This document shows, piece by piece, positions 18,918 to 28,055 of a stretch of 64,000 nucleotides of DNA; positions within the stretch are counted from its first letter, which is position 1, and each line of letters opens with the position of its first letter. The position numbers and the translations under genes are program-made. The notes below the pieces were generated by a model, which saw nothing but the letters and a program-made list of their open reading frames with translations, was not told the DNA's origin and did not search any database. The stretch covers positions 868,001 through 932,000 of the forward strand of contig NZ_CP030074.1 of NCBI RefSeq assembly GCF_003261055.1, read 5' to 3'. Source of the DNA: Streptomyces cadmiisoli. GTDB taxonomy: Bacteria; Actinomycetota; Actinomycetes; Streptomycetales; Streptomycetaceae.

Positions 18918-19343
18918 ATGAAGTTGAGAGCAAGTACGCTGATCGCGACAGTATCCGGAGTGGCAGTCGCCGTCAGCGGTTTGCTGGTCTCGGCGCCCAC
19001 GGCAAGTGCGGCCGGTAATGTCGGCCCATGCTACGCAAACAACTTTTGCGTCTATTACCACACGTCGTTCACCGGTCCGCAGAAGATCGCTGGCAACATG
19101 AACATACCTGACTTGAAGAAGGTCAGGTACGACAACAGCAGCACCACCATGAATGACAACATCTCCTCGGTGATCAACGCCCAGCCCGGGTACAACGCCA
19201 ATGGGAACGGCTCCATCGGCCTCTACGAGCACATCAATCTCGGTGGTGGCTCTGTGTGGATTGCGCCGGGCAAGTCGATGGCGAACCTCGGCGACCGAAA
19301 CTTTAATGACAAGGCTTCTTCCATCTGGGGAATCGGCCCGTGA
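18918..19343 (+). CDS. Secreted peptidase-inhibitor I36/crystallin-like protein (copy 2)
   Basis: A 141-residue exported protein with signal peptide MKLRASTLIATVSGVAVAVS and cleavage near ASA-AG. The mature part has CYANNFCVYYHTSFTGPQK, MNDNISSVINAQ, and a second Greek-key half (IGLYEHINLGGGSVWIAPG) ending DKASSIWGIGP. It lacks the terminal Cys found in the other two copies. The ATG at 18918 is preferred because all three paralogues begin MKxxA; an in-frame ATG at 18900 sits 10 bases after GGAGGT and is the alternative. A strong terminator follows at 19401. Confidence 0.78.
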   Translation: MKLRASTLIATVSGVAVAVSGLLVSAPTASAAGNVGPCYANNFCVYYHTSFTGPQKIAGNMNIPDLKKVRYDNSSTTMNDNISSVINAQPGYNANGNGSIGLYEHINLGGGSVWIAPGKSMANLGDRNFNDKASSIWGIGP

Positions 19344-19400
19344 TGCCGGTGCTTTAGCGCTGCAGGTACAAATTAGTCTGTAGCCGCTCGCACATTGCAC

Positions 19401-19432
19401 GTGTGGCCCGTCGGTGTTCTGACGGGCCACAC
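19401..19432 (+). terminator. Rho-independent terminator
   Basis: GTGTGGCCCGTC (19401-19412) pairs perfectly with GACGGGCCACAC (19421-19432), an 8-base loop lies between, and ATATCGTTT follows. It is placed 57 bases after the copy-2 stop and before the lipoprotein gene. Confidence 0.8.
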
Positions 19433-19476
19433 ATATCGTTTGATCCCTCGCTACCTGCGGTAGGGAAGGATGGATC

Positions 19477-20574
19477 ATGGAAGAATTTGATTCTGGTGGT
19501 TGCGTTATGAGGTTCGCCGCCTCTTGTGGACGTCAGAAGTGGCAGATGGCTGCCCTATCGCTCGGCGTGGGAATCGCAGTTCTTACCGGTTGCGGCTCTA
19601 TTAAAGATAGCGAGGGGCCAAGCGCTCAGCAAATGGTGCTCACTCTTGAAGGGCTACTTCCCGAGGGGGACTCTTCACAGCAGCAGGGGCACGGGGTGCA
19701 GGAAAAGAGTGGTGACCTCGGCGCCAAGCTCCATTTTCGCAGGAACGGGAAAACGTCGACGGTTTCGGTCGCACTGCGTAAGCTGGGTGACGCTGAGATT
19801 GAGCAATGCCCGGACACTGCGTATTTTCCCTTCAGTCGTTGTACCGTAACGCGACTGCCAGATGGGGCCAAGCTGGCGGTAAATCGATCACCTGAAGATG
19901 ATTCCCACCCATCGGGGCCTGAAATCTTCACCGCTGTGGTTACCTACGCCGGGGGCAAACAGGTCATGGTCGCACAGACCGACGTGCGGTCTAATGGGGA
20001 GGGGCCTGCTGATGTCAAGAAGTCTCCATTGACGCAAGAGCAGGTCACTGCCATCGCAACCTCCACCGTGTGGACGCCCATCTTCTCGAAGATGCCCGAG
20101 CCGCCAGAGCAACCGCTTCAGTCCCCGGTGATGACTGGACAACAGATCGCCCGCACCATCACATCGCTGCTTCCTGCTGGACTGCGCGCAACTGACCCTG
20201 GTGGTTCCGACGGGTTCGGACATGTAGCGGCCGATGACGGCCATGGCAAGGGCCTCGTTGCCGTGAACGTACAGAAGTGGGATCCACACGACGAGGCCAT
20301 GAAGGAAGTCTTCAAACAAGGTTCGAAAACCTTGGCCGATGGCACCCGCATCAGGATCGCCAAGGGGCCCGCTCTGGGGGACGGAAAGAATGCCGTTGAA
20401 TGGACGGTTGACACTCTCCGGAAGGACGGCTTCCGCGTCGTGATCATGACCGTCAATGCCAAGGCCTATAAGCTGCCCGCTGGCCGCAGTGAGCCGCCGC
20501 TTACCATCCAACAACTTCGGCAGATCGCACTCAGCGGGGTCTGGCGGTCCTCTGCCAACCTTGGGACTTCATAG
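19477..20574 (+). CDS. Putative lipoprotein of unknown function
   Basis: A 365-residue exported protein (356 from the ATG at 19507). A basic n-region and a hydrophobic segment (MAALSLGVGIAVL) precede a lipobox LTGC, so it is probably anchored to the outer face of the membrane. The mature part holds two similar modules, each opening with a QQM/QQI-x-T-x-x-LLP segment (AQQMVLTLEGLLPEGDSS; GQQIARTITSLLPAGLRA) and each ending in an LT-x-Q-Q/E-x-x-x-IA(L)-S-x-V-W motif. This points to an internal duplication of about 170 residues. No catalytic motif was recognised. The ATG at 19477 has AAGGA eight bases upstream. Confidence 0.72.
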   Translation: MEEFDSGGCVMRFAASCGRQKWQMAALSLGVGIAVLTGCGSIKDSEGPSAQQMVLTLEGLLPEGDSSQQQGHGVQEKSGDLGAKLHFRRNGKTSTVSVALRKLGDAEIEQCPDTAYFPFSRCTVTRLPDGAKLAVNRSPEDDSHPSGPEIFTAVVTYAGGKQVMVAQTDVRSNGEGPADVKKSPLTQEQVTAIATSTVWTPIFSKMPEPPEQPLQSPVMTGQQIARTITSLLPAGLRATDPGGSDGFGHVAADDGHGKGLVAVNVQKWDPHDEAMKEVFKQGSKTLADGTRIRIAKGPALGDGKNAVEWTVDTLRKDGFRVVIMTVNAKAYKLPAGRSEPPLTIQQLRQIALSGVWRSSANLGTS

Positions 20575-20812
20575 CTCGAGCTGCCGACGGGAACAAGGGT
20601 TCGAGGTTCGTTCTGTTCCAGCTGGATCTTGCATTCTGAGCTGGTGGTAGTGACTGCCCTGCATCGAGGCGAAAGATGAAGTCGGTGAACGGCAGGCCGA
20701 GTTGCGGCGATTGGTGGTCGAGTGGTGGGTTCTGCGGGCTGCTGGCCGGGGGGTCGTGCAGTTTGCCTGGTTGGTGTGCAGGTTGATCGGGCTGCTACTT
20801 ATGCTTGCGTGC
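20575..20812. other. Intergenic stretch, nothing recognised
   Basis: About 240 bases after the lipoprotein gene. A plus-strand frame around 20680-20850 contains a hydrophobic run (LVCRLIGLLLMLACLFVAGA) but is antisense at its 3' end to the small gene at 20813 and lacks a credible start, so I do not call it. Confidence 0.35.
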
Positions 20813-21118
20813 TTATTCGTCGCTGGTGCTGCCGGTCTGCGGTTCGAGGTGGATTTCGTGCAGGGCCAGGATGAGGTGGCTTTCGACGTCTGTGGTGGCC
20901 TCGAGGGTTGCTTGCAGTTCCTGTCGGCCGTAGTCGAGGAAGGTGTCGATTGAGGTTTTGACGGGAGGCGCGGGAGGGAGGGCAGCGGCGTACAAGGCGG
21001 CTGTCAGCCTGCTGTCGACATCCGTGGTTGCGTCCAACGCGTTGGTCAGGCGCTGCATGGCGGAGGCCAGCACGCCGTCTACCGGCTGGGCGGCACTGCG
21101 CCTGGGTGAGTTGCTCAC
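20813..21118 (-). CDS. Small hypothetical protein with an internal repeat
   Basis: From a GTG at 21118 the frame encodes 101 residues. Two segments repeat: ALDATTDVDSRLTAALYAA and TLEATTDVESHLILALHEI, about 35 residues apart, separated by a Pro-rich linker and FLDYGRQELQ. There is no signal peptide or membrane segment. The helical repeated units suggest a small all-alpha protein. It directly abuts an IS701 remnant read on the other strand, so its promoter may have been disturbed. No family was recognised. Confidence 0.5.
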   Translation of the reverse strand: MSNSPRRSAAQPVDGVLASAMQRLTNALDATTDVDSRLTAALYAAALPPAPPVKTSIDTFLDYGRQELQATLEATTDVESHLILALHEIHLEPQTGSTSDE

Positions 21119-21133
21119 AGTGCGCCTCCCTCG

Positions 21134-21475
21134 TTCTGGGCGATCGAGGAGTGCTTCCAGGCCGCGAAGAACGAATGCCGCCTGGACCAGTACGAAGTCC
21201 GTCGCTACACGGGCTGGTTCCGGTACAGCACCTTGGCCATCCTCGCGCACGCTTTCCTGGCCGCCACGGCGCACCAGGTCCGGGAAAAGGGGGCGGCGCC
21301 AGTGGGACACCTGGGGCAATCGAGTTCACAGTGGCGGAGGTTCGGCGACTCCTGGCAGCTTGTCGTCCCCGACCGCCGCACATTCGTGGCCGCCAAGGAC
21401 GACACCACGCCCTGAGCTGGTCGAACTGGCGCCGACGACTGCCAGGCGGTCGCCCGCCGCTGTCATTACCTGCGG
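21134..21475 (+). pseudogene. IS701-family transposase, C-terminal remnant
   Basis: WAIEECFQAAKNECRLDQYE followed by VRRYTGWFRYSTLAILAHAF is the characteristic C-terminal motif of Streptomyces IS701-type transposases. After a frame change, FTVAEVRRLLA and HALSWSNWRR complete the usual C-terminus. The N-terminal three quarters are missing and the frame is broken near 21305. Confidence 0.75.
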
Positions 21476-21593
21476 CGCTGTCCCACGATCGAGGGGCGGC
21501 CTGCCGAAGGCCACCCCTGACCACTCCGCGGCCCACTACGCTTCAGCGGCCCGGCGAAACCCGCAGGTCAGACACCGAAATCCTGCTGGAGTA

Positions 21594-22496
21594 CTAGTCC
21601 TGCTGCATGGAGTCGCGTGCAGTGTTGTGGGAGGTGCCGACGTCGGATGTGCTGTCGCGTTCGGCCCAGCTGCCCAGAAGCGCCAGATTCTCCCGGTCGG
21701 AGGGTTCAGGGCCCGCGGTGTAGACGCACAGGGTCTGGTCGGGGTCATCCGGCGGGGAGAGACATTCGTAGCGGAAGGTGATGTCGCCGACGAGGGGGTG
21801 ATGGTAGCGCTTGTGCCCGTGGGTGCGTTGGCGGACCTGGTGGTCGGACCACCAGAGGGGAAACTGCTGGCTGTGGACCGACAGTTCACCGATCAGGGTC
21901 GTCAGCTGCCGGTCGTGGGGGTGACGGCCGGCGTCGAGGCGCAGCATGGCGACCGTCTCCGCCGCAGTTCGCTCCCAGTCCAGGCAGCGCTCCTGGGCGG
22001 CGGGGTCGAGGAGGAGGTAACGGGCGTAGTTGCGCTGGTTGGCCGGGAGGGCGTCGAAGTCGGTGAGGACGGTACGGGCGAGGGGGTTGGCCGCCAGGAC
22101 GTCGGTGCGCCGCCCCAGGATGAACGCCGGCACGTGTTCCAGCGTTTCCAGGAGATGCCACAGGCCTGGGCGGACCCTCTGTGGACGCTCGGGGGAACGC
22201 CGACGAGTTGCTCCGGTGGCGGCGGACGCCAGGTTCATCAGGTGGGCGCACTCGGTCCGGTCCAGGCGCAGGGCCTGAGCCAGGGCGTGCAGGATCTCCT
22301 CGGAGACGTTGCCCGCCCGCCCCTGTTCCAGCCGCGTGTAGTACTCGGTGCTGATCCCGGCGAGCCGGGACAGCTCCTCGCGGCGAAGCCCGGCCACGCG
22401 GCGCGGACGGGCGTCCGGCGCTATCCCGAGGTCTCCCGGCTGAAGCCGGGCGCGACGGGAGCGCAAGAACTCGCCGAGCTCGGCAGTTTGCTTCAT
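21594..22496 (-). CDS. XRE-family regulator with MmyB-like ligand domain
   Basis: A 300-residue regulator. Residues 5-80 hold a helix-turn-helix (LGEFLRSRRARLQPGDLG, REELSRLAGISTEYYTRLEQ). The rest matches the MmyB-type PAS-like ligand-binding domain (HVPAFILGRRTDVLAANPLA, FPLWWSDHQVRQRTHGHKRY). Proteins of this layout typically repress a divergent short-chain dehydrogenase gene, and that neighbour is present at 22670. The ATG at 22496 gives the standard MKQTAELGEFL start; a longer in-frame extension upstream is unlikely. Regulation of the SDR gene is inferred from this recurrent pairing. Confidence 0.85.
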   Translation of the reverse strand: MKQTAELGEFLRSRRARLQPGDLGIAPDARPRRVAGLRREELSRLAGISTEYYTRLEQGRAGNVSEEILHALAQALRLDRTECAHLMNLASAATGATRRRSPERPQRVRPGLWHLLETLEHVPAFILGRRTDVLAANPLARTVLTDFDALPANQRNYARYLLLDPAAQERCLDWERTAAETVAMLRLDAGRHPHDRQLTTLIGELSVHSQQFPLWWSDHQVRQRTHGHKRYHHPLVGDITFRYECLSPPDDPDQTLCVYTAGPEPSDRENLALLGSWAERDSTSDVGTSHNTARDSMQQD

Positions 22497-22669
22497 GTAT
22501 CCAGTCTGCGGGCTCGGCCGTGGAACGCGAGAGCTGTGACTGGTCCTGCCGGTACCAGTCACGAGGGGGCCAGCTCCGAGCCCTGCACGGTCTGTGGTCA
22601 GTGATCTGCTGGACGAGGCGGCACGAACCCGGCCGCCGCGCCTGACAGCCACGAAAGAAGTTTCGTACC

Positions 22670-23440
22670 ATGTCTGAACTGATCAACGACACCACGCTCG
22701 CCGGCCGCATCGCTGTGGTCACCGGTGCCTCCAGCGGCATCGGCGAGGCCACTGCGAGGCAACTCGCCGCCCGCGGTGCCAAGGTCGCACTCCTGGCCCG
22801 CCGCGCCGACCGCCTCCAGGACCTGGCCGACAAGATCGAGAAAACCGGCGGCACTGCCCTTGCGCTGAGCGTCGATGTCACCGACGCCGATGCAGTGGGC
22901 GCCGCGGCCGAGCGGATCAGGCGGGATCTCGGCACCGTCGACCTGCTGGTCAACAATGCCGGAGTGATGCTCCCCGCCCCCGTCGAGGAGCTGCGTACGG
23001 ACCAGTGGCAGCGCCAGATCGACCTCAACATTACCGGCCTGATGAACGTCTTCGGCGCGTTCCTGCCGCAGCTGGTCGCGGCGGGCACCGAGCGGGGCGT
23101 GGCCGACCTGGTCAACGTGTCCTCGATCGCCGCGAAGAACATCTTTCCCAACTTCGCCGTCTACTCAGCCACCAAGGCCTACGTCACGCAGCTCTCCCGC
23201 CACCTGCGCGCCGAGCTGGGCGAGAAGCACGTCCGGGTGTCCGCGATCGAGCCCGGTATGACGCACAGCGAGCTGCACGACCACGTGACCGACCGGGGTG
23301 TCCAGGAGTGGACGGCCGGAATCCACGACATCATGCTGCACTCCGAGGACATCGCCGAGACGATCGTGTTCACCGTCTCGCTGCCCCCGCGGGCCAACCT
23401 GCAGCAGGTCACGATCATGCCCACCGGGCAGCCCGCCTGA
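22670..23440 (+). CDS. Short-chain dehydrogenase/reductase (SDR)
   Basis: A 256-residue classical SDR of normal length. It has the NAD(P)-binding motif VVTGASSGIGEATARQLA (TGxxxGIG, residues 18-26), Arg residues after the second strand (LARRADRL) that suggest NADPH preference, and DVTD. It also has NNAGV (about residue 94) and the catalytic Ser...Tyr-x-x-x-Lys (NVSSIAAKN; YSATKAY). The substrate cannot be read from sequence; close family members act on small aldehydes and ketones. It is divergent from the XRE regulator, which probably controls it. Confidence 0.9.
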   Translation: MSELINDTTLAGRIAVVTGASSGIGEATARQLAARGAKVALLARRADRLQDLADKIEKTGGTALALSVDVTDADAVGAAAERIRRDLGTVDLLVNNAGVMLPAPVEELRTDQWQRQIDLNITGLMNVFGAFLPQLVAAGTERGVADLVNVSSIAAKNIFPNFAVYSATKAYVTQLSRHLRAELGEKHVRVSAIEPGMTHSELHDHVTDRGVQEWTAGIHDIMLHSEDIAETIVFTVSLPPRANLQQVTIMPTGQPA

Positions 23441-23955
23441 CCCGACAGCGCGGCTCGAGCACTGACTAACCGGCCCCGGCCCACTGTGGGTGCAGCCGAA
23501 AGAAGCGCCGGCCTTGCCCCTGGTCGATCTTGTGGAGCCTGTTGGTTGCGGGCCGATCGGGCCAGGGGCTGACGTAGGAACGTTCCAGAAGGCCGGTGCC
23601 GTAGTCGGAATTCCTGAGGCTGCGCGACCTGGGCTGCTGGCGGAAGGGGTAGGGCCGACTGGCAGGTCAGGTCGGTCAGCGGGCGGGTACTCGGGGCTGT
23701 GACGAGAGCCGGTTCGGACTGCATCGCAGGCTCGGTGGAAGATCCGCCAGGATGTGAGCCCTACGATCCTGGTGCGACTGGTGCCCCTGCCGCTGACAGA
23801 GCCCTGTTGCTGATCGCCGGCGATGTGTGAGTGAGTTCTCCGAGACGCGGGCGTCTGACCGGCGTGATCACCCAAGGCTCCGATAGGGGCGCGTCGTCGG
23901 CGAGGGCGGAGACGCCGTGGCGTTCAGAGATCCGGATGACGCGTTAGCTAGGGCC
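23441..23955. other. Intergenic stretch, nothing recognised
   Basis: About 515 bases between the SDR gene and the IS5 copy. Frames open on both strands are short and do not resemble known families. No RNA gene or repeat was seen. Confidence 0.4.
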
Positions 23956-23970
23956 TGTATCTGGTTGTGA

Positions 23971-25060
23971 TCAAGATGTGCTTTGCGTGAGGTCGTTGAT
24001 CCAGATCATGGAGGCACGGCGATGCAGGCCATCGAGGTAGCTCTGGGGGGTCTTGTCGCAGCGTGTGGCGATGCCCCGCCAGGCTTTCAGCTTGTTGATC
24101 AGGCGCTCGACGGTGTTCCTCTCCTTGTAGAGGGCGGCGTCGTGGCCGACGGGCCGACCGCCCCGGCTGCCCTTCTTCTTCCGGTTGGCGGCTTGGTCCT
24201 TCTTCTCCGGGATGACCGCCTTGATCTGGCGTCTTCGCAAGTAGGCGCGGTTACCTCGGGACGAATACGCCTTGTCCCCGGCGACCGCGTCGGGCCGGGT
24301 GCGGGGGCGGCCGGCCGGGCCGCGGACCCGCACCTTCTTCAGCACGGGGACGAACTGCGGGCTGTCGGCCGCCTGCCCGGCGGTGAGGAGGAGTGCGAGC
24401 GGACGGCACTTACGGTCGGAGGCGACGTGGATCTTGCTGGTCTGCCCGCCGCGCGAGCCCCCGAGCAGAGCGGCCTTCAGGCGGCGTCGTTCTTCCCGGA
24501 CGGGGTCACTGTCTGCGGTTCACCCGTCTTGTCCTTGCCCATCACCCCCTTTGACCGGGCCTTCTCCTCCTCGGCAGCGGCCTTCTCCAGGGTGGTGAGC
24601 ATGTCTTCACCAAGCTGCATCCCGGCGGCGTCATGGTGGGCGCGGGCGGTGCTGGAGTCCACACTGACCAGCGACAAGTCCACCTTGCCGCGCTTGGCGG
24701 CCTCGGCTGTCAGCCCCTCCAGCAGGGCCTCGAAGACACCGGCGTCGCGCCACTGCCGGAAGCGATTGTGGACGGTGGGCCAGGCACCGAACTCGGTCGG
24801 CATCTCCCTCCACTGCCCGCCCGTCCTGAATCTCCAGATCACGCCCTCGAACTGCTGCCGCAGCCGCTCGGGATACGGACCGTGCGCGATTACGGCATCC
24901 ACCGCGTCGGCCTGCTCGCCGCCGTCCCGCCCGAGACGGTCCAGCGGCTTCTGGGCGGCCGCGCCGACCGTTCCGCCGCGGACCGGGCCCGCGGCATCGA
25001 CCCCCGGCCCGTCGTTCCCGCACCCTGCCCCCGGCCGCGACCGAACACCCACATGATCAC
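23971..25060 (-). pseudogene. IS5-family (IS427-type) transposase in two frames
   Basis: The 5' frame (to 24477) carries FEGVIWRFRTGGQWREMPTE, VHNRFRQWRDAGVFEALLEG and the first catalytic Asp in SLVSVDSSTARAH. The 3' frame (24480-23971) carries GGQTSKIHVASDRKCRPLAL, AVAGDKAYSSRGNRAYLRRR and the Glu motif KERNTVERLINKLKAWRGIA. Some IS5 subgroups make transposase by programmed frameshifting, so this may be a functional two-frame gene rather than a mutant. I saw no stop within either frame. Element ends were not delimited with confidence. Confidence 0.7.
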
Positions 25061-25145
25061 CAGCGGCCATGCCTGTTCTGCATCCAGGGGAAGGGAGGGA
25101 CCTGGCAGGCGAACCGCCCACCTTGAGACTTCTCAAAGGCCCTGT
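25046..25145. repeat. Dispersed about 100-bp repeat (copy A)
   Basis: The stretch containing CATGATCACCAGCGGCCATG, then GGCGAACCGCCCACCTTGAG and CTTCTCAAAGGCCCTG, recurs imperfectly at 35565-35697. There it lies just upstream of an ISAs1 transposase start. It is probably an ISAs1 end fragment. Confidence 0.55.
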
Positions 25146-25157
25146 CCAGAAAGCAAA

Positions 25158-25186
25158 AGGGTCCGCCGACTCCGTCGGCGGACCCT
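25158..25186 (-). terminator. Hairpin terminator of the third I36-like gene
   Basis: AGGGTCCGCCGAC (25158-25170) and GTCGGCGGACCCT (25174-25186) form a 13-bp perfect stem with a 3-base loop. Reading on the minus strand the hairpin is followed by TTTTGCTTTCTGG. It lies 26 bases past the stop of the gene at 25212. Confidence 0.75.
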
Positions 25187-25211
25187 CAAGAAAGATCGAG
25201 GCTAGCAGAGG

Positions 25212-25619
25212 CTAGCAGAACGACGACAAAACGTCGTTGAAGGGTCCGGTGTGAGACCAGGTGCCATTGTTGTGGTAAACGGTGACGTTCTTTGTCAAAT
25301 CAATAATACTTTGAGCCGGCACGTTGATGTACCGGCCACCGAAGTTCGTGTGCTCGTAGAGCTTGAGGTTCTTTGTCGTCTTGTTGGCCACCGACGAGGT
25401 ATGGTCGTTCAGATACTGGCCGGGCAAGGTTCCTTGAATGGCAGACACGCAGGTGCTGCTATAGGTCGCCATCTCGCCCTGCCAGTTACCGTTGAGGTAA
25501 ATGCAGAAATACCCCGTGCGACAGTTTTCGGCCGCGGCGCTTGCCTGACCGGCCGACATAAGGGCACCACCGACAGCTAAAGCAACGGTGGAAGCGAGAG
25601 TCACTGCCTTGATCTTCAT
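25212..25619 (-). CDS. Secreted peptidase-inhibitor I36/crystallin-like protein (copy 3)
   Basis: A 135-residue exported protein with signal peptide MKIKAVTLASTVALAVGGAL and cleavage near ASA-AA. The mature chain has CRTGYFCIYLNGNWQGEM, SSVANKTTKNLKLYEHTNFG and FGGRYINVPAQS, ending NDVLSSFC. The two half-domains and the terminal Cys match copy 1. A 10-bp tandem duplication (GAGGCTAGCA twice) covers the stop region and the bases after it. The upstream region to 25660 is noticeably A+T-rich, as expected for a promoter. The role is inferred from family only. Confidence 0.78.
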   Translation of the reverse strand: MKIKAVTLASTVALAVGGALMSAGQASAAAENCRTGYFCIYLNGNWQGEMATYSSTCVSAIQGTLPGQYLNDHTSSVANKTTKNLKLYEHTNFGGRYINVPAQSIIDLTKNVTVYHNNGTWSHTGPFNDVLSSFC

Positions 25620-25824
25620 GATCTCATTTCTTCATCGAGGAGTGGATCGATTTTAAAAATACTCGACTCCTCGACGTAGGTATAGGACTTGCGCGCCAAG
25701 GGTTGCGGCGTTGTTCCTGCAACGGTCATATGGAGTTCATGGCGGAAGGGGTCGCGTTCCGGTACGACATCGTCATGCGTACGCTGAAGTTCCCCCAAGG
25801 CCGGGTAGTTAGCGTTTTCGCAGG

Positions 25825-26155
25825 TCACGCAAGAGGTGCCGTTTCCTGTGTGATGGCCGCGTAGCGCCCCGTGCGGACCCTCTTGATCATTCCCTTCTGG
25901 TCCAGCGGGCGAGTTGTCGGTGGGTGGCAACGAGAGTGACGTCGCCGAGGAGTTCGGCGATCTCCCTTGAGCGCCATAGCCGTTCGGGTTCTGCCTGCAG
26001 GATGGCCAGCACACGTGTCATGGGGGTGCTGGTCCTGCCGGGGCCGGCGCACTGGGGGACTGTGGTCGTGGGCAGTGCGGCCTCCGGCACCGGCGGCGGC
26101 GGAAGCGTGATCGCCGTTGAAGTAACGGCTTTGCTGGCGTCGGGGCGGCCGTCCA
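25825..26155 (-). pseudogene. Helix-turn-helix protein, frameshifted
   Basis: The frame reads TPMTRVLAILQAEPERLWRS then REIAELLGDVTLVATHRQLA, a winged-helix-like segment. A frame change near 25890 leads on to MIKRVRTGRYAAITQETAPL and a stop. The combined product would be a small DNA-binding protein. Its 5' end runs into an ISL3 transposase fragment. The shift makes it a probable pseudogene. Confidence 0.5.
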
Positions 26156-26761
26156 GTTTCCGTCCAGCGAGCCGTCCCGGCACACTACCTTCACGTCGGG
26201 ATGCGTCCGCAGCCACTCGGACAGCTGCTCGGCGTCCCGCCTGGCCCACAGCTCGATCGGCAGCCGCGTGTCGGCATCCACGAGCAGGGTGCCGTAGACG
26301 TGCGCGTACAGCGCGAAGTCATCCACGCCCAGCACCCGCGGTGTCGGGGCCGACGGCAACCGCATGCGCATCAGCTGGAACAGCACACTCGTCCGCGACA
26401 GCGGCGCCTTCAAGATGTGCAGAAGTCGGGCCCCGCCACGGCCGGCGAGTAATACGCCAGCCATCTCCACCAGATGCTGCAGCATCGGACTGCGGCGCTG
26501 GTAGCGCGCAGTCAGCCCCTTCACCTGCTCGGCAAACGTCCGCCGGCCACAGCTCGAATTGTCACAGAACAACCGCCGCACGGTCAGATTGATCAGCACC
26601 GGGCGGCCACCAGCAGCGACGTCGGACAGCGTGCGGGAATACCGACTGTGCACCCGCGCCGACTCGCAGCAGCAGTCCGGACACGCCACCATCAACTCCA
26701 GGGTCCGAGCGTCGATACGGACTACGCCAGCAGCCGACCACACCCGTTCCACCCGCACCAC
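26156..26761 (-). pseudogene. ISL3-family transposase, C-terminally truncated
   Basis: The N-terminal zinc-ribbon (MVACPDCCCESARVHSRY, LFCDNSSCGRRTFAEQ) and the start of the ISL3 catalytic domain (RVLGVDDFALYAHVYGTLLV with the first Asp, VVCRDGS with the second) are present. The frame is lost at about 26160, before the Glu-containing C-terminus. Upstream DNA to about 26895 contains TTCACGGAAATCTTGCCAGG, resembling an ISL3 end. Confidence 0.75.
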
Positions 26762-27115
26762 ATCCAGGTGGGAGACATAATCCGTACGAGGCCATCACAC
26801 ACTCGCTTACGGTCGCGCTACCCGTGACGGAGCGTCACCGGCGCACAGTGGCATACCCCCACTTCACGGAAATCTTGCCAGGGCCACTTTAAGAGGACGT
26901 TCGCGTCACCTATGTGCCGCTTCATGGTTGTTCGCTCCTGCCGGAATTCACGGCGTACAGGCGAAACAGGTAGTTTGCGTCCGCGGTCGCGTCGGGGTTG
27001 ATCTCGCATTTCGCCAGGGTTCAGGCCGATAGCTCCTGTCCTGTTCGAATACCTCCTGAAAGACGGCCTTTTGTCTCGCTCGATCGAGCGATATGCCCGG
27101 GAGTGGTCCTCGTGC
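26762..27115. other. Non-coding stretch at an ISL3/IS5 boundary
   Basis: About 350 bases. The left part (to about 26895) is probably the ISL3 left end. The right part holds the presumed left end and leader of the IS5 copy that follows. No gene seen. Confidence 0.45.
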
Positions 27116-27972
27116 ATGAGTATCCCTATGACCTCCTCGCAGCAGCGCCAGCCGTACCTGAGCGATCTGTCCGATGCCCGCTGGGCATTGATCGAGCCGA
27201 CGTTGACGGCCTGGCGGGCCGAGCGGCAGAAGAACTCGCTCAACCTCGGGGGAAAGGTCACCGACCTGCGGGAAGTCATGAACGCGATCCTCTTCCTCAA
27301 CCGGACCGGCGTCCCCTGGCGCTACCTGCCTCATGACTTCCCGCCGCACACCACCGTGTTCGGCTACTTCAGCGCCTGGACCGCCGACGGCACCATCGAG
27401 AAACTCGGCCTCCACCTGCACCGGATGGTCCGTGAGCAGGCAGGACGCACCGCCGAACCCACTGCCTGCGTCATTGACGCCCAGAGCGTCAAAACCGCGA
27501 CCAGCGTACCCACGGACACCCAAGGCGCCGACGCCGGCAAGAAGATCGTCGGACGCAAACGCAGCATCGTCGTCGACACTCTCGGCCTGTTACTGCTGGT
27601 CATGGTGACCGCCGCCAGCGTCTCGGACAACGCCGCCGGTATCCAGCTCCTCACCCGCGTTGCTGCCGACCACCCCACCATCAGCAAGGCGTGGGTCGAC
27701 ACCGGCTACAAGAAGAAGGCGATCGAGCACGGAGCCTCGCTCGGCATCGACGTTGACGTCGTTCCACGGAACGAGCAGGTCAAGGCTTTTCAGTGATCCC
27801 GCGGCGCTGGGTCGTGGAGCGGAGTTTCGGGTGGATCATGATGCACCGTCGCCTCGCCCGCGACTACGAGGCCAAACCGGCGCACTCCGAAAGCATGATC
27901 CGCCTCGCGATGATCTCCAACCTCGCAAAACGAGCGACGGGTGAAACGGCCATAACCTGGCACAATCCATGA
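27116..27972 (+). pseudogene. IS5-family transposase, one frameshift
   Basis: The product runs from LSDLSDARWALIEPTL through NRTGVPWRYLPHDFPPHTTV, CVIDAQSVKTA (first Asp), VDTLGLLLLVMVTAASVSDN and AWVDTGYKKKAIEHG (second Asp region). A single base is missing at about 27795, so the main frame stops at VKAFQ. The continuation VIPRRWVVERSFGWIMMHRR (Glu motif) to the natural C-terminus lies in the next frame, ending 27972. It is inactive unless frameshifting occurs. Confidence 0.8.
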
Positions 27973-28055
27973 ACTATCGCTTCTTCAAGCAGGACGTCAT
28001 CTAAGACGTCGTTTCTTTTGGTGGTTCTCGGGCCGAGCTGTGCAGGGATACTGCT

